Source: Hyphomicrobium sp. (GTDB taxonomy: Bacteria > Pseudomonadota > Alphaproteobacteria > Rhizobiales > Hyphomicrobiaceae). Taken from it: 64,000 nucleotides of DNA. The notes below the pieces were generated by a model. That model worked only from the letters and a program-made list of their open reading frames with translations, did not search any database and was not told where the DNA came from. The translations under genes and the position numbers were made by a program. Shown here piece by piece: positions 41,204-50,666 of the stretch (its first letter is position 1; each line of letters opens with the position of its first letter). The DNA is taken from contig JAEUME010000015.1 in assembly GCA_016793445.1 (NCBI GenBank), positions 20,482 to 84,481 of the forward strand, written 5' to 3'.

Positions 41204-42664
41204 TCAATCGCTTGACTCCATGGCCTCATAGGATTCGTGGCGTCCATCGGCGTGCGTGATATCGATTCCGAACCAGTTCTGGCGCGATTCCTCCAAATGA
41301 ATCGCTGGGTCGTACACCGTCGCGGTCAGTCCGAGCTGCTCGGCGGACAGTTGTCCGGTTGCAGCGAGAACCTTGTAGCTTGCGACGACGACCTCGCGGC
41401 GCGAGCTGACCAGTTCGATCTGCGACTCTAACTGCTCCTGCTCGGCATTGAGGACGTCGAGCAGAGTGCGTTGTCCGACTTTTTGCTCTTCACGAACACC
41501 CTCCAAAGCGATGCGATTCGCTTCGACCTGGACCTGATCGGACTTGAGCTTGGCGCGCTGCCCCATCAACGCCGACCACGCCGCCGTCACGCTTGCTTGG
41601 GTGTCGGCACGCGCCTGCTCGATCTCCTGCAGACGCGAAACATGGATCTCCTTGGCCTGGCGCACGCGGGCCCGTGTCTCACCGCCATCGTAGAAAGGGA
41701 TGCTGGCGCGCGCCGTAATGGAGGCGCCATCCTGCTCCTTGTAATAGGCGTTGAGATTTTCCCGATAACCGTAGCTGGCTTCCAGATTTACTTCGGGCAG
41801 AAGCTCGCCGCGCACCTTGTCGACGGCGAAGCGGGCCGCCTCCTCGCGGTAGAGGGCCGATCCCACGGCCGGATTGTACTGCTCAGCCATTTCCCAGGCT
41901 TCCTCGATGGATCTGGGCAATTTCGACATCGACATGGGCGGCGTCATCAACTTGCCGGGAGCATGCCCGATCACCCGCATGTAGAGCGCGCGGGCCGTCT
42001 TGAGATCCGATTTTGCCAGATCGGCCGTCGAGATGGCGCGCGCAAGACGGGCCTGGGCCTGGGCGACATCGGTTCGCGTCACTTCCTTGGCCGCGCGCCG
42101 GGTCTTGGCCGATTCCAGCTCCTCAGTAAGTGCGGCGACGTTATTTTCGCGGATGCGGACGATCGCCTGGGCGGCGACGACGTCCATGTATGCACCGACA
42201 GCATCGAGCAGCGCATTGGTTTCGACGAGGCGAAGATCTTCACGCCCCGCCCTCACGGAGGCTTCCGCTTCAGAAACTTCGTTGGTGGTGCGAAAGCCAT
42301 TGAACACCGACTGGCGCACCGAGATGCTGTAACCCCAAGGGCTTGCCTCGCCATTGGTCTCCGCCTTCGGCTTGCTGTCGGCGGTCTGGCGGCCAAAATC
42401 CGCAGATCCTTCGACGCTCGGGCGGTAGCCGCTCTCGGCCCGGGTCACGTTCTCGTCCGTGGCGCGCAGGCGTGCGCGTTCGGCATCGAGCTTAGGGCTA
42501 TAGATATAGGCTGCCGCCAGAGCGTCCCTCAATGATTCCGCGGCAACAGACGTGGGGAGGACCAGTGCAGATGCGGATAGCGCGAGCACCAGCCCACTCA
42601 TTTGAATGAGCGACCGCGCAGGCTTCTCGACAAGCGTTTGTTTACGCCCCGCACCCAAGCTCAT
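41204..42664 (-). CDS. TolC-family outer membrane efflux protein, copy 2
   Basis: 486 residues from ATG 42664. The signal peptide includes SGLVLALSASALVLPTSVAA. The mature part opens with ESLRDALAAAYIYSPKLDAE and contains GYRPSVEGSADFG, EVTRTDVAQAQARLARAIST, ASIPFYDGGETRARVRQAKE, and EEQKVGQRTLLDVLNAEQEQ. It aligns with copy 1 through the whole length with a common C-terminal end (WFGIDITHADGRHE vs WFGIDITHDDGRME). The pair is therefore a tandem duplication that has diverged. It lies downstream of the pcm-like gene. Copy 2 may serve another inner membrane partner. Confidence 0.95.
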   Translation of the reverse strand: MSLGAGRKQTLVEKPARSLIQMSGLVLALSASALVLPTSVAAESLRDALAAAYIYSPKLDAERARLRATDENVTRAESGYRPSVEGSADFGRQTADSKPKAETNGEASPWGYSISVRQSVFNGFRTTNEVSEAEASVRAGREDLRLVETNALLDAVGAYMDVVAAQAIVRIRENNVAALTEELESAKTRRAAKEVTRTDVAQAQARLARAISTADLAKSDLKTARALYMRVIGHAPGKLMTPPMSMSKLPRSIEEAWEMAEQYNPAVGSALYREEAARFAVDKVRGELLPEVNLEASYGYRENLNAYYKEQDGASITARASIPFYDGGETRARVRQAKEIHVSRLQEIEQARADTQASVTAAWSALMGQRAKLKSDQVQVEANRIALEGVREEQKVGQRTLLDVLNAEQEQLESQIELVSSRREVVVASYKVLAATGQLSAEQLGLTATVYDPAIHLEESRQNWFGIDITHADGRHESYEAMESSD

Positions 42665-42828
42665 CTGCAATTCCAAACCCTTCAGAACACATGTCTGTCA
42701 GGCTGGGATTGGGGGCTGATTCGCTAAACGAAGAGTAAAGCCGGCGCTTACGCGCGCGTAGGCGCGGGCCAAAATGAAACGCGCCAGAGCTGCGCGGAAA
42801 AGTGAGATCCGGTTTTCCGCAAAGTACC

Positions 42829-43485
42829 CTAGAAAACGAAGCCCGCCGGGCGCGCAAAGCCGGGGAGTGCCGGAGCGCCAGCCTCGAAGGCAACGCGCTT
42901 GGAAAGCACCCGGCCAATCTTGGCGAGCACGATGGCATGGCCAAGGCCTGCACTGGTTTCGATAGCGACAAGGCGACCGCCTTGGCCGATCTGCGTAGCC
43001 AGGCCTTCGGGAATTTCCTCGACCGCGCCATCCAGAAGGATGATGTCATAGGGCGCGCCGGCGCTGTAGCCGGCCACCAGATCGCCTTGGACCACTTCGA
43101 CATTGCCCGCGCTGGCCCGAGCCACGTTTTCACGAGCAGCCGCGACCAGCGTGGCGTCCGCCTCAAGCGCCACGACATTTGCCGCCATGCGGGCAGCGAT
43201 GACGGCCGAATATCCGGTCAGCGCGCCCACCACCAAGACCTTGGAGGTCGGTTCGATGTTCGCAAGTTGCAGAAGCCGCGCCAGCGTGCGCGGGGCCATC
43301 ATGGCGCGGCCGGGACTGACGGGCAGCGCACCGTCCATATAGGCAAGCGATCGTTCGGCTTCGGAAGGCACAAATGTCTCGCGCGCGACCTCCTGCATCG
43401 CAGCCGTAATGCGCCGGTCGCTGATATCACTGGGCCGCACCTGGCTTTCGACCATGTTTTTTCGCTGGAGCGCGCTGTCAGTCAT
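42829..43485 (-). CDS. Protein-L-isoaspartate O-methyltransferase family protein
   Basis: 218 residues from ATG 43485; the frame runs far upstream through non-coding DNA and is not used. NMVESQVRPSDISDRRITAA at the N-terminus is typical of alphaproteobacterial Pcm-like proteins beside tolC. Motif I is KVLVVGALTGYSAVIAARMA (the GxGxG is GALTGY), followed by VVALEADATLVAAARENVAR and YDIILLDGAVEEIPEGL. The start pattern and the ALTGYSA variant differ from classical PCMT, so true isoaspartate repair is uncertain. Confidence 0.85.
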   Translation of the reverse strand: MTDSALQRKNMVESQVRPSDISDRRITAAMQEVARETFVPSEAERSLAYMDGALPVSPGRAMMAPRTLARLLQLANIEPTSKVLVVGALTGYSAVIAARMAANVVALEADATLVAAARENVARASAGNVEVVQGDLVAGYSAGAPYDIILLDGAVEEIPEGLATQIGQGGRLVAIETSAGLGHAIVLAKIGRVLSKRVAFEAGAPALPGFARPAGFVF

Positions 43486-43776
43486 GACGTGTCGTCTCTC
43501 CTCGATCCTGACACCTTGCGGAAGGCAAATAGCCCGAAATTGCTGGCTCCATAGCCCCAAACGCGGCGCGAAAGCCCGCCGATGATATACGCCAAGTCCC
43601 ATCCTCCTGCGACAGATAAGCTGCCGCAAGCGCGAAAGAGCCGCGCTGACCATCTTGTAACCCCTTCCAGGACTATGATAGACGGCCAGCCTGTCCTTTG
43701 GTGCAGTCACTCGCCCGTCGAGTGCGCCAGGATGGTGTGCGCGCCATAACGCGGGCATGTCGCTTGGAACGTTTGA

Positions 43777-43850
43777 GGCCACGTGGCGGAGTGGTGACGC
43801 AGCGGACTGCAAATCCGCGTACCCCGGTTCAATTCCGGGCGTGGCCTCCA
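43777..43850 (+). tRNA. tRNA-Cys (GCA)
   Basis: 74 nt with CCA. The acceptor stem is ggccacg/cgtggcc, the anticodon loop ctgcaaa gives GCA, and the T-arm is ccccggttcaattccgggg-like (cccggttcaattccggg). It stands alone 160 bp before tRNA-Asn on the same strand. No integrase is next to it. Confidence 0.97.
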
Positions 43851-44010
43851 AGCGGCATTGTTCTGCTCGCCAGCCCCATGGGGCGAAATGGCGGTTGCAC
43901 AAGGGGCGCGATGTGTACAAAAGCGCTCGCCAGGGTGCCCGTGTTCTGCTAATTCGGGCGCTCGCTGCCGCGTTCGGGATCTTCCCCCGGCAGCCGTTGC
44001 AGCAAGGCAT

Positions 44011-44085
44011 TCCGCGGTAGCTCAGTGGTAGAGCGTCCGACTGTTAATCGGATGGTCGTAGGTTCGAATCCTACCCGCGGAGCCA
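44011..44085 (+). tRNA. tRNA-Asn (GTT)
   Basis: 75 nt with CCA. The acceptor stem tccgcgg/ccgcgga, D-loop agctcagtggtagagc, anticodon loop ctgttaa gives GTT, and T-arm gtaggttcgaatcctac. All arms pair correctly. Confidence 0.97.
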
Positions 44086-44490
44086 AGTTCGTCATTGTGT
44101 CCCTGCCGGTGTGGCTGCATGGACCTTTATCGAGATCGGTGTCCAGGCACACCCCGATTGCGCGCCTGATCGGTTCGACGGCCGTAATAGGTGCGCCGTC
44201 AAGAACGTCTTACCTTCCCGATCAGGCCACCCGTCGCAGCATGAATGTCTTGCCGCTGTCCATTGAGGACAAGTGCCCAAGTCGTGCGAGTGCAAGCATC
44301 GTGAGCACGACGCGCTTTCGATCCGCTTGCCTTGTGAGAAGGTGCGGGCGATTTGGGTGATGGTTGTTTGCCTTCAAAGCAATGCAGAGCCGCAACACGC
44401 TTGGCGGGTGCATAGATTTTGCGCTAATGCGTGGGTGAAGCGGTTGCCGCCGCAGTTCGGGCGGCTTCATTTTGAATTGGAGGCGGACCC
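44086..44490. other. 405-bp gene-free stretch after tRNA-Asn
   Basis: Open frames here are short and lack ribosome sites or family character. I see no repeat of the tRNA-Asn 3' end that would mark an island. Confidence 0.4.
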
Positions 44491-44868
44491 ATGCCGGCGC
44501 CGAAGCTCGAAGATGCAATCTCGCAGTATGGTCGCGACGCGTATCTGCTTACGATCAGCACAACGGGCCCGCATACCAGCAGCGTCACGGTCGAGCTTCA
44601 CGGCAGCGTCATAACGTGCGTGCTTGGCAGCAGCGCCGCGAAAAACATAACGAAGGATCCCAATGTCTCTCTGTTCTGGCCGCCACAAGAGAAGGGCGGC
44701 TACGCGCTGATCTTGAACGGAACCGCCAACGAGACGACGCGGCCGGGCGGCGCAACCGTTGCGCATATCACGCTCACCAAATCGGTATTCCACCGGCCGG
44801 GACCGCGCAGCCCCGACAGCGACGGCCCGTGCGCGTCCGATTGCAAGCGCATTCGCATCGGCGATTAG
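44491..44868 (+). CDS. Pyridoxamine 5'-phosphate oxidase-like (PPOx) small flavin-binding protein
   Basis: 125 residues from ATG 44491 (ggaggcgg upstream). AISQYGRDAYLLTISTTGPH, SSVTVELHGSVITCVLG, NVSLFWPPQEKGGYALILNG and TANETTRPGG follow the split-barrel pattern of small PPOx proteins that bind FMN or F420 and reduce small substrates. The true substrate is unknown. It stands alone with no operon partner. Confidence 0.72.
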   Translation: MPAPKLEDAISQYGRDAYLLTISTTGPHTSSVTVELHGSVITCVLGSSAAKNITKDPNVSLFWPPQEKGGYALILNGTANETTRPGGATVAHITLTKSVFHRPGPRSPDSDGPCASDCKRIRIGD

Positions 44869-45251
44869 CGGCGGCGATCTTCTCCGGAAATCACGAAGGA
44901 AATCTTCAAGCACCGAACCCTTATCGGCCCCCCGCCTGTTCGGAGCCGCGCTTACCAGGAACTGGATCACGCTTCGCGGCGGCGTCCCGTTCGCCAGCGC
45001 GATCGCGCGCCTCGAATACTTGGGAACCTTTTGCGCAATGACTCCATCGAACTCTCCGTAACCTGACAGGCCGGCGCGGCCCGATCGAGAGGGGAAGATG
45101 GTCGCAAATGTGTCTCGGCAACGCCATCCCCACGCAGTTTCCCGACAGCTCTGCCGCCAGGTGACGTGACCCTACCGCCTCGGCGCCGGTCAGTTGCAAT
45201 TCCAGCAGCGGCCGTGCCACCCACCAGCTCAAGTTCGAGAGGACCTGCACC
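44869..45251. other. 383-bp region upstream of folE
   Basis: No supportable gene. It ends in gagagga, the folE ribosome site (45236-45242). No riboswitch fold is recognised. Confidence 0.4.
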
Positions 45252-45878
45252 ATGAGACCGGCTGCCTGTGACCTGGATACCGACGCCCTTGCGGTGCTCC
45301 GTCCCGGCTATGTGTCAAAGCCCGGCCGCGACGAGGCGGAGGAGGCGGTTCGCACCCTTCTGCGCTTCATCGGCGAGAACCCCGCCCGGGATGGTCTCAC
45401 CGAGACGCCGGCCCGCTACGTGCGCGCGCTGGAGCAGCATTTCGCCGGCTACGCCGTCGATCCGCATCTATTGCTTCAGAAGACGTTCGGAGAAACTGCC
45501 GGCTATAATGAGATGGTCCTGTTGCGCGCCATCCCTTTTGAGAGCCATTGCGAGCATCACGTGGCGCCGATCCTCGGCCGCGCCTGGGTCGCCTATCTGC
45601 CGGATACGCGCGTCGTCGGGATCAGCAAGCTCGCTCGCGTCGTCCAGGCCTACGCAAAGCGGCTGCAGATCCAGGAAAAGATGACGGCGGAGATCGCGGA
45701 TGCCATCGATCGCGCGCTGCATCCCAAGGGGGTCGCCGTGGTGCTCAAGGCAACGCACCACTGCATGACGACGCGGGGCGTGATGAAGCCCGGAACCGAT
45801 CTCGTCACAAGCCGGATGCTCGGCCGTTTTCGGGACGATGCGCAATTGCGACAGGAGATGCTGCGCCATGTCGATTAA
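45252..45878 (+). CDS. folE: GTP cyclohydrolase I
   Basis: 208 residues. The zinc ligands and active site are in AIPFESHCEHHVAPILGRAW and VVLKATHHCMTTRGVMKPGT, and GISKLARVVQAYAKRLQIQE is the conserved substrate helix. The enzyme converts GTP to dihydroneopterin triphosphate, the first step of folate and pterin synthesis. The stop overlaps the next gene by 11 bp, a tight link to a 2Fe-2S reductase. That coupling suggests a role beyond the folate housekeeping copy, e.g. supply of a reduced pterin (inference). Confidence 0.97.
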   Translation: MRPAACDLDTDALAVLRPGYVSKPGRDEAEEAVRTLLRFIGENPARDGLTETPARYVRALEQHFAGYAVDPHLLLQKTFGETAGYNEMVLLRAIPFESHCEHHVAPILGRAWVAYLPDTRVVGISKLARVVQAYAKRLQIQEKMTAEIADAIDRALHPKGVAVVLKATHHCMTTRGVMKPGTDLVTSRMLGRFRDDAQLRQEMLRHVD

Positions 45879-46911
45879 CCAAGCGGATTTAACGGCGTCG
45901 CGGCCGGTCTCTGCTTCGGCGCGAAACTCTGGGGAGCACGTGCTCGGCACGGGCCCGCTGGAACTGCTGGTGAGCCGGGTTGAAGATCTGACGCCGCGCA
46001 TCCGCAAGTTCGAGCTGAAATCGCCACGAGGCGCCGTGTTGCCTCTGTGGACGCCCGGTGCTCATATCGAGGTGCCCGTGGCGCTCGCGACGGGACTTGA
46101 AACGCGCTGCTACTCGCTGATGGGCGATTGTGAGCTGCGCGATGTCTACGAGATAGCCGTTCTCCGACACGAGGAAGGACGTGGTGGCTCACGGTTTGTC
46201 CATGGCGGCTACCGCGAAGGTATGCGTCTCAGATGCGCGTATCCATCGAACCATTTCGAGCTGATACCAAATCGCGCTCCTTGTGTGTTGATCGCAGGTG
46301 GCGTTGGCATCACACCTATTCGCGCCATGGCGATCGCGCTGGAAAGGCATGGCACAGCTTTCGTCCTTCACTATGCAGCGCGTTCCCCGCGCGAGACGGC
46401 TTTCATGCAAGATCTCGGCGACCGCTTTGGAACCAAGGTCCGGTTCTGGCACTCCGAGGGCGATTGCCCAAACCGCCTCGATGTCGCCAGCATCCTGCGT
46501 GCTGTGCCCATCACTGCCAACGTCTATGTCTGCGGTCCCCCCGGGCTGATCCAGGACGTGAGCGACACGGCGGTTGGCCTCGGCATGCCAAGGTCGAACA
46601 TCCGCAGTGAGATGTTCGCGCCGGCTGGACCCGCCGCCCGTGATCACGCCTTCGAGGTGCTTCTGGCGCGGTCGCACACACGCGTACAGATCTCGGCAGA
46701 CGAGACGATCCTCGATGGCGTTCTGGCGGCCGGCGTCGTGGCAGAGTTCGGTTGCCGGGCCGGACAATGTGGCGCCTGCGCGGTGACCGTCTTGGAAGGT
46801 GAGGTCGACCATCGCGATACGACATTAAGTGATGACGAGCGCATCGTGGATAGACGCGCTTGCATCTGCGTTTCAAGGGCCAAGGGAACCCGGCTGGTGC
46901 TTGATCTTTGA
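45868..46911 (+). CDS. Phthalate-dioxygenase-reductase-type flavin/2Fe-2S oxidoreductase
   Basis: 347 residues from ATG 45868, overlapping folE. The flavin domain has TRCYSLMGDC (RxYS flavin motif), the NAD(P) domain GGVGITPIRAMAIALERHGT and VYVCGPPGLIQDV, and the C-terminal plant-type ferredoxin domain CRAGQCGACAVTVLEG with a later Cys in RACICVS. The order FMN-NAD-2Fe-2S is that of class IA reductases such as VanB/PDR, which feed Rieske oxygenases. No oxygenase gene is adjacent, so the electron acceptor is unknown; the partnership with folE is unusual. Confidence 0.88.
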   Translation: MSINQADLTASRPVSASARNSGEHVLGTGPLELLVSRVEDLTPRIRKFELKSPRGAVLPLWTPGAHIEVPVALATGLETRCYSLMGDCELRDVYEIAVLRHEEGRGGSRFVHGGYREGMRLRCAYPSNHFELIPNRAPCVLIAGGVGITPIRAMAIALERHGTAFVLHYAARSPRETAFMQDLGDRFGTKVRFWHSEGDCPNRLDVASILRAVPITANVYVCGPPGLIQDVSDTAVGLGMPRSNIRSEMFAPAGPAARDHAFEVLLARSHTRVQISADETILDGVLAAGVVAEFGCRAGQCGACAVTVLEGEVDHRDTTLSDDERIVDRRACICVSRAKGTRLVLDL

Positions 46912-46965
46912 CAGGGAGCGGCCATCCCTCTGGTCAGGCTACCTGCGTCTCTGCTCGCGGCGGAC

Positions 46966-47844
46966 TCAGCGTGCGATCGCACCCCGCATCAGGTCGGCCA
47001 CAAAGCCACCGTTCTTGGGAGCAGGCGCTTGGACGGCGCGGCGAGAGCGGGCACGCGGTGTCTTGGCAGCCGGAACCACCGGAGCGGCGCTGGCGCTGGC
47101 CGCATCCGCCGTCGTGGTGGCCTGCGTCGTGGTCGCCTGTGCCGGCACTGCTGGTGTAAGGCCGCTCGCCTGCGCCTTGCTGGCTGCCAGGCGTGCATTG
47201 GGGTCCACCGGCAGCCGCTCGGCCACCGCGATGATGCGCGTAGCATCACCAAGCAGCAACTCCCCGCCGCGCGCAGCAAGATAGTAGGCGCCATCTCCAC
47301 CAACCACGGTATAGCGCACGCCGCGCGAGGAGCGTGAAGCACTGAGCTTATCGTACGTCTTCTGCCCATTGCGCAGGTGCCACTCTGCGATGAGACCGTC
47401 TTTGGATTTCAGAATAGTCAGCTTGCCGGGAAGCGCGGGTGGCGATGTCAGCCAGACGCCCACGACATCGCGCGCATCGAGTTGGGCTTCTGATCGAAAC
47501 AGCGCTTCCTCTTCGGCTCTCAAGCCGAGGATCGCGATCTCCGGAGGGGTCGTCTCAAAGCGGGCGATGGCCCAGGGCTGCGCGGCCAAATCGGATTTCG
47601 GAAGGAAGAACGAGATCGCGGCGATCGTCTCGCCCGGTTTATGCTTGGCGGCGAGATCGCTCGCCAGATCGTAAAGCACCCGCTCGCTCAGCCGCTCGTC
47701 GACCCGCACGGCCATGACCCGTGCGCTTTCCGGGCCGTCGATGCTGACTGTTTTGGAGCCAGGCAGTGCCTGGGCGTGCGCGGGTACCGCGCAAGCCAGA
47801 AGACCTACACAGATGAGGCTCGCCCAGATCCTGGCCATTCGCAT
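46966..47844 (-). CDS. Secreted hypothetical protein
   Basis: 292 residues from ATG 47844 (ATG 47838 also possible; a TTG is further upstream). The signal peptide MARIWASLICVGLLACAVPA is followed by HAQALPG. The soluble domain (RVMAVRVDERLSERVLYDLA, ISFFLPKSDLAAQPWAIARF, WHLRNGQKTYDKLSASRSSR) looks like a compact globular fold. The C-terminal ~80 residues are Ala/Thr/Pro-rich and basic, possibly binding cell wall. Not recognised. It lies downstream of the L,D-transpeptidase on the same strand, so an envelope role is plausible. Confidence 0.7.
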   Translation of the reverse strand: MRMARIWASLICVGLLACAVPAHAQALPGSKTVSIDGPESARVMAVRVDERLSERVLYDLASDLAAKHKPGETIAAISFFLPKSDLAAQPWAIARFETTPPEIAILGLRAEEEALFRSEAQLDARDVVGVWLTSPPALPGKLTILKSKDGLIAEWHLRNGQKTYDKLSASRSSRGVRYTVVGGDGAYYLAARGGELLLGDATRIIAVAERLPVDPNARLAASKAQASGLTPAVPAQATTTQATTTADAASASAAPVVPAAKTPRARSRRAVQAPAPKNGGFVADLMRGAIAR

Positions 47845-47987
47845 GTGTCCCAAGCAGAAGCGGCACGGATTGCGCGCGCCCCGACAAGGGCTAGGTTGGA
47901 TTCGTTAATCGAACCCTAACAGGCGGGAGGCACGGCCTGTCCCGCACCTGCTTGATCGCACCTGCGCGGTAACCGCGCCACACGTGG

Positions 47988-49346
47988 TCAGGGCGCCAGA
48001 GCGTTGGCAGCAGCAGCCGGAGGACGCTCTTCGTCGGGATCAACCCACATGCGCGGCGTGCTCGATGCCGGGTGGTCCCGTCCATAGATGTCAGGACGGA
48101 ATTCCACGCGGCCCGTGGAGGGCTCCGCCCACGCCGTAATATAGGTGAAATACACAGGTATGGGCCGTATGAGCGTCAGATCGAGCGCCTGGCCCTGGGC
48201 GAGCACCTCCTGGACTCGTCCTGGCTGCTCCCAGCCGGGCTCATACTTGGCGATCCACTCTGCGAGCTGGAAGACCTCCTGTACACGCACACAGCCCGCC
48301 GAGAACGATCGGTTGCGCTGATCGAACAGCTTCTTCATGGGCGTGTCGTGCATGTAGACGCCATGTTCGTTCTGCATGTCGATACGAACCAGGCCGAGAG
48401 CGTTCTTGTCGCCAGGATCCTGCTTGAACTTATAGTTCGCGACCTGGGGGGCGTTCCAGTCGATGGTCTGGGGATTGACTTCGGGACCATTGTAGCCGTC
48501 GAAGACCCGGATCACCTCGTTGGTGAGGTATTCGGGCTCCTTCTTGAGCCGCGGCACCAAATCGAGCGTGGCGACACTGTCGGGCACGCGCCAGTATGGG
48601 AAAAAGTTGAGCGCCTTGATCGTGGCGCGTACTTCCGGCGTCTGCCGCTCCGTACGGCCGACGATGACGCGGTGGCGCAACTGCACCTCGTACCTCTCGA
48701 CCGCCTCGAGCTGGAACGCCGGTACGTTCACAAGAACGTAACGATCCTCGATGCCACCCTGCATGAGGCCGCGCAGGCGCTCGTAATTCAGTTTGAGCTG
48801 ATCGAGGCGTTCCTGCGCCGTCATGTTGAGGACGGCATAGACCGAGCGTTCGATACGGCCCGTGGGGCGGATTCCATTGCGTGCTTGGAAGCGCTTCACG
48901 GCCTCTTCCAGCTCACTGTCGAATGTCTCGCTGCTGTAGTACTGGCTCTTGGCCGGCATGTCCCCGGATACGCGCAATCGCTTGCGCAGAATAGGCACTC
49001 GGGAATCCTCGTCGCCCGCACGCATCATGCGACCCGCAGGCACCTCTGGCCAACCGCCCTGATCGACGATGCGCTGATACTGCTCGATCGCGGCCGACAT
49101 GGCGTCGAGCATCACGTCGCTACGCCACGGCGTGGCATCAGGACGCAAATCGTTCAACGGCTCAGGCTTTCGTTCGGGCCGCTGCTCAGGCTCACCCTCG
49201 CCGAAGGCTGGACTGCCCATCTGTTGACCGGCCCAAGACGCTTGCGCGTTCGCTGGCACAGCCCCAGCAACCAGGCTCAATGCCGATAAGACGAGAGCCC
49301 AGCCCGCACTGAACCTCGCCGACGTAAAGCAGTGAAGAGATTTCAT
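47988..49346 (-). CDS. L,D-transpeptidase (YcbB-like) with peptidoglycan-binding domain
   Basis: 452 residues with signal peptide (WALVLSALSLVAGAVPANAQ). A peptidoglycan-binding 1 domain (SELEEAVKRFQARNGIRPTG) precedes the YkuD domain. The catalytic motif is GVYMHDTPMKKLFDQRNRSF followed by SAGCVRVQ (Cys ~352). The YcbB-type word NVPAFQLEAV lies before it. It makes 3-3 crosslinks in peptidoglycan or attaches proteins to it. A 291-bp region upstream (49347-49637) has no gene I can support. Confidence 0.92.
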   Translation of the reverse strand: MKSLHCFTSARFSAGWALVLSALSLVAGAVPANAQASWAGQQMGSPAFGEGEPEQRPERKPEPLNDLRPDATPWRSDVMLDAMSAAIEQYQRIVDQGGWPEVPAGRMMRAGDEDSRVPILRKRLRVSGDMPAKSQYYSSETFDSELEEAVKRFQARNGIRPTGRIERSVYAVLNMTAQERLDQLKLNYERLRGLMQGGIEDRYVLVNVPAFQLEAVERYEVQLRHRVIVGRTERQTPEVRATIKALNFFPYWRVPDSVATLDLVPRLKKEPEYLTNEVIRVFDGYNGPEVNPQTIDWNAPQVANYKFKQDPGDKNALGLVRIDMQNEHGVYMHDTPMKKLFDQRNRSFSAGCVRVQEVFQLAEWIAKYEPGWEQPGRVQEVLAQGQALDLTLIRPIPVYFTYITAWAEPSTGRVEFRPDIYGRDHPASSTPRMWVDPDEERPPAAAANALAP

Positions 49347-49637
49347 TCCTTAGCCCGGCCCACTTGGATTGTCGTCTGTTCGAGCAAACTCGCTCACGCG
49401 AGTCTGCACTCCCCTTCAAGGGCATTTCGCCACGCTTAGCGCAATTACGCCACATAAGGCTACCTTCTGCGCAAGCATATGGCCAAACGGTGACGCAGAG
49501 TCATCTGCCGGAGGTGCAAACCTGCGATGTGTTGCAGTTATGCCTTTGACCCCGCTCAAAAAAGTATAAGGCCCGTCAGCGCCCCAAGATGTCGGGCTAC
49601 ACTTTCGCAACACGTCCCGTCCTTGGGAAAAGTACCC

Positions 49638-50636
49638 CTATGAAAAGTGGTCGTAACCCTTGATTCCGAGGGCCATGCTTTCTCCGCTGGCGTTGGTCAC
49701 GGTCACGCCAGCGCCCTCCCTCAGCCGGCCGATGCACGAAACGTTGAAAGGCAGTGTCGCGCTCGCGGCCTGTACCTCGTCCATCTGGTCGCTGGGGACC
49801 GAGAACAGGATCTCGTAGTCATCCCCGCCCGAAATCACAGCCTGCGCCCAGCGCGCGTCCGCCTCGATCATGAGCTGCGCCGGGGGCGATAGCGGCAGGG
49901 ACTTGAACGCAACCTCGGCGCGCGCGTCTGCGCCTGCCGCCAGACGGCCCAGGTCCTTGGCGAGGCCATCGGAAACATCGAGTGCCGCCGTCGCATAGCG
50001 ATGCAGGAGTGGTGCGAGTTCCACACGCGGCGCGGGGCGCAGATAACGCCCGCAAAGAAAGCCCGTATCGCCGCTCGTCAACACATCGGCGAGCAGACCG
50101 GGCTCGCGATGCAGCGCCAGTCCCAATGCTGCGTCCCCTAAGGTTCCCGTGACGAAAATGGCATCTCCCGGCGCCCCTCCCTTACGACGCACCATGGTGC
50201 CCGACGGCACGGCGCCGAAGATCGTAACGGACACCGAGAGCGGTCCTGGCGTCCTATCGGTGTCACCGCCCAGCAGCGTGCACCCGAAGGCCTTCTGCGC
50301 GCCCGCCAGACCTTGCGCAAACTGCGCCATCCATGCGTGCTCGGGTGGTGCGGGAAAGGCGAGCGCCAGCGTGTACCCGAGTGGTAAGGCGCCTTTGGCG
50401 GCAAGGTCCGAGACGTTCACGGCGACCGCCTTCCAGGCAATATCGTCGGCCCGCTCGTCGGCGAGGAAGTGAACGCCCGCCACGATCGGGTCCGTCGTCA
50501 CGACGATGTCGCAACCCGCAGGCGGGGTGAAAAATGCGGCATCGTCACAAAGGCCGAGCGCTCCAGGCGCGCCCGCGCTCAAAGGGACGAGGTACGTCTG
50601 GATCAGTTCCGTTTCATTTGCGATCCGTTGCGTCAA
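49638..50636 (-). CDS. thiL: Thiamine-monophosphate kinase
   Basis: 332 residues. Motifs are GLCDDAAFFTPPAGCDIVVT, NVSDLAAKGALPLGYTLALA, LLGGDTDRTPGPLSVSVTIF and ISGGDDYEILFSVPSDQ, all typical of ThiL. It phosphorylates thiamine monophosphate to thiamine pyrophosphate. The start as given is TTG 50636 because no ATG or GTG fits better. It is the last gene of the riboflavin/nusB operon, 30 bp after nusB. Confidence 0.96.
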   Translation of the reverse strand: MTQRIANETELIQTYLVPLSAGAPGALGLCDDAAFFTPPAGCDIVVTTDPIVAGVHFLADERADDIAWKAVAVNVSDLAAKGALPLGYTLALAFPAPPEHAWMAQFAQGLAGAQKAFGCTLLGGDTDRTPGPLSVSVTIFGAVPSGTMVRRKGGAPGDAIFVTGTLGDAALGLALHREPGLLADVLTSGDTGFLCGRYLRPAPRVELAPLLHRYATAALDVSDGLAKDLGRLAAGADARAEVAFKSLPLSPPAQLMIEADARWAQAVISGGDDYEILFSVPSDQMDEVQAASATLPFNVSCIGRLREGAGVTVTNASGESMALGIKGYDHFS

Positions 50637-50666
50637 ACCAACCTCTCGGCGTGCCGCCGTAATGCG

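Noticed and set aside
43777..44085. tRNA-Cys/tRNA-Asn as a second island attachment site
   Set aside because: No integrase is nearby and no repeat of either tRNA 3' end was noticed in the window.
48072..49289. 405-codon open frame antisense to the L,D-transpeptidase
   Set aside because: Shadow of the coding strand, no recognisable domain.
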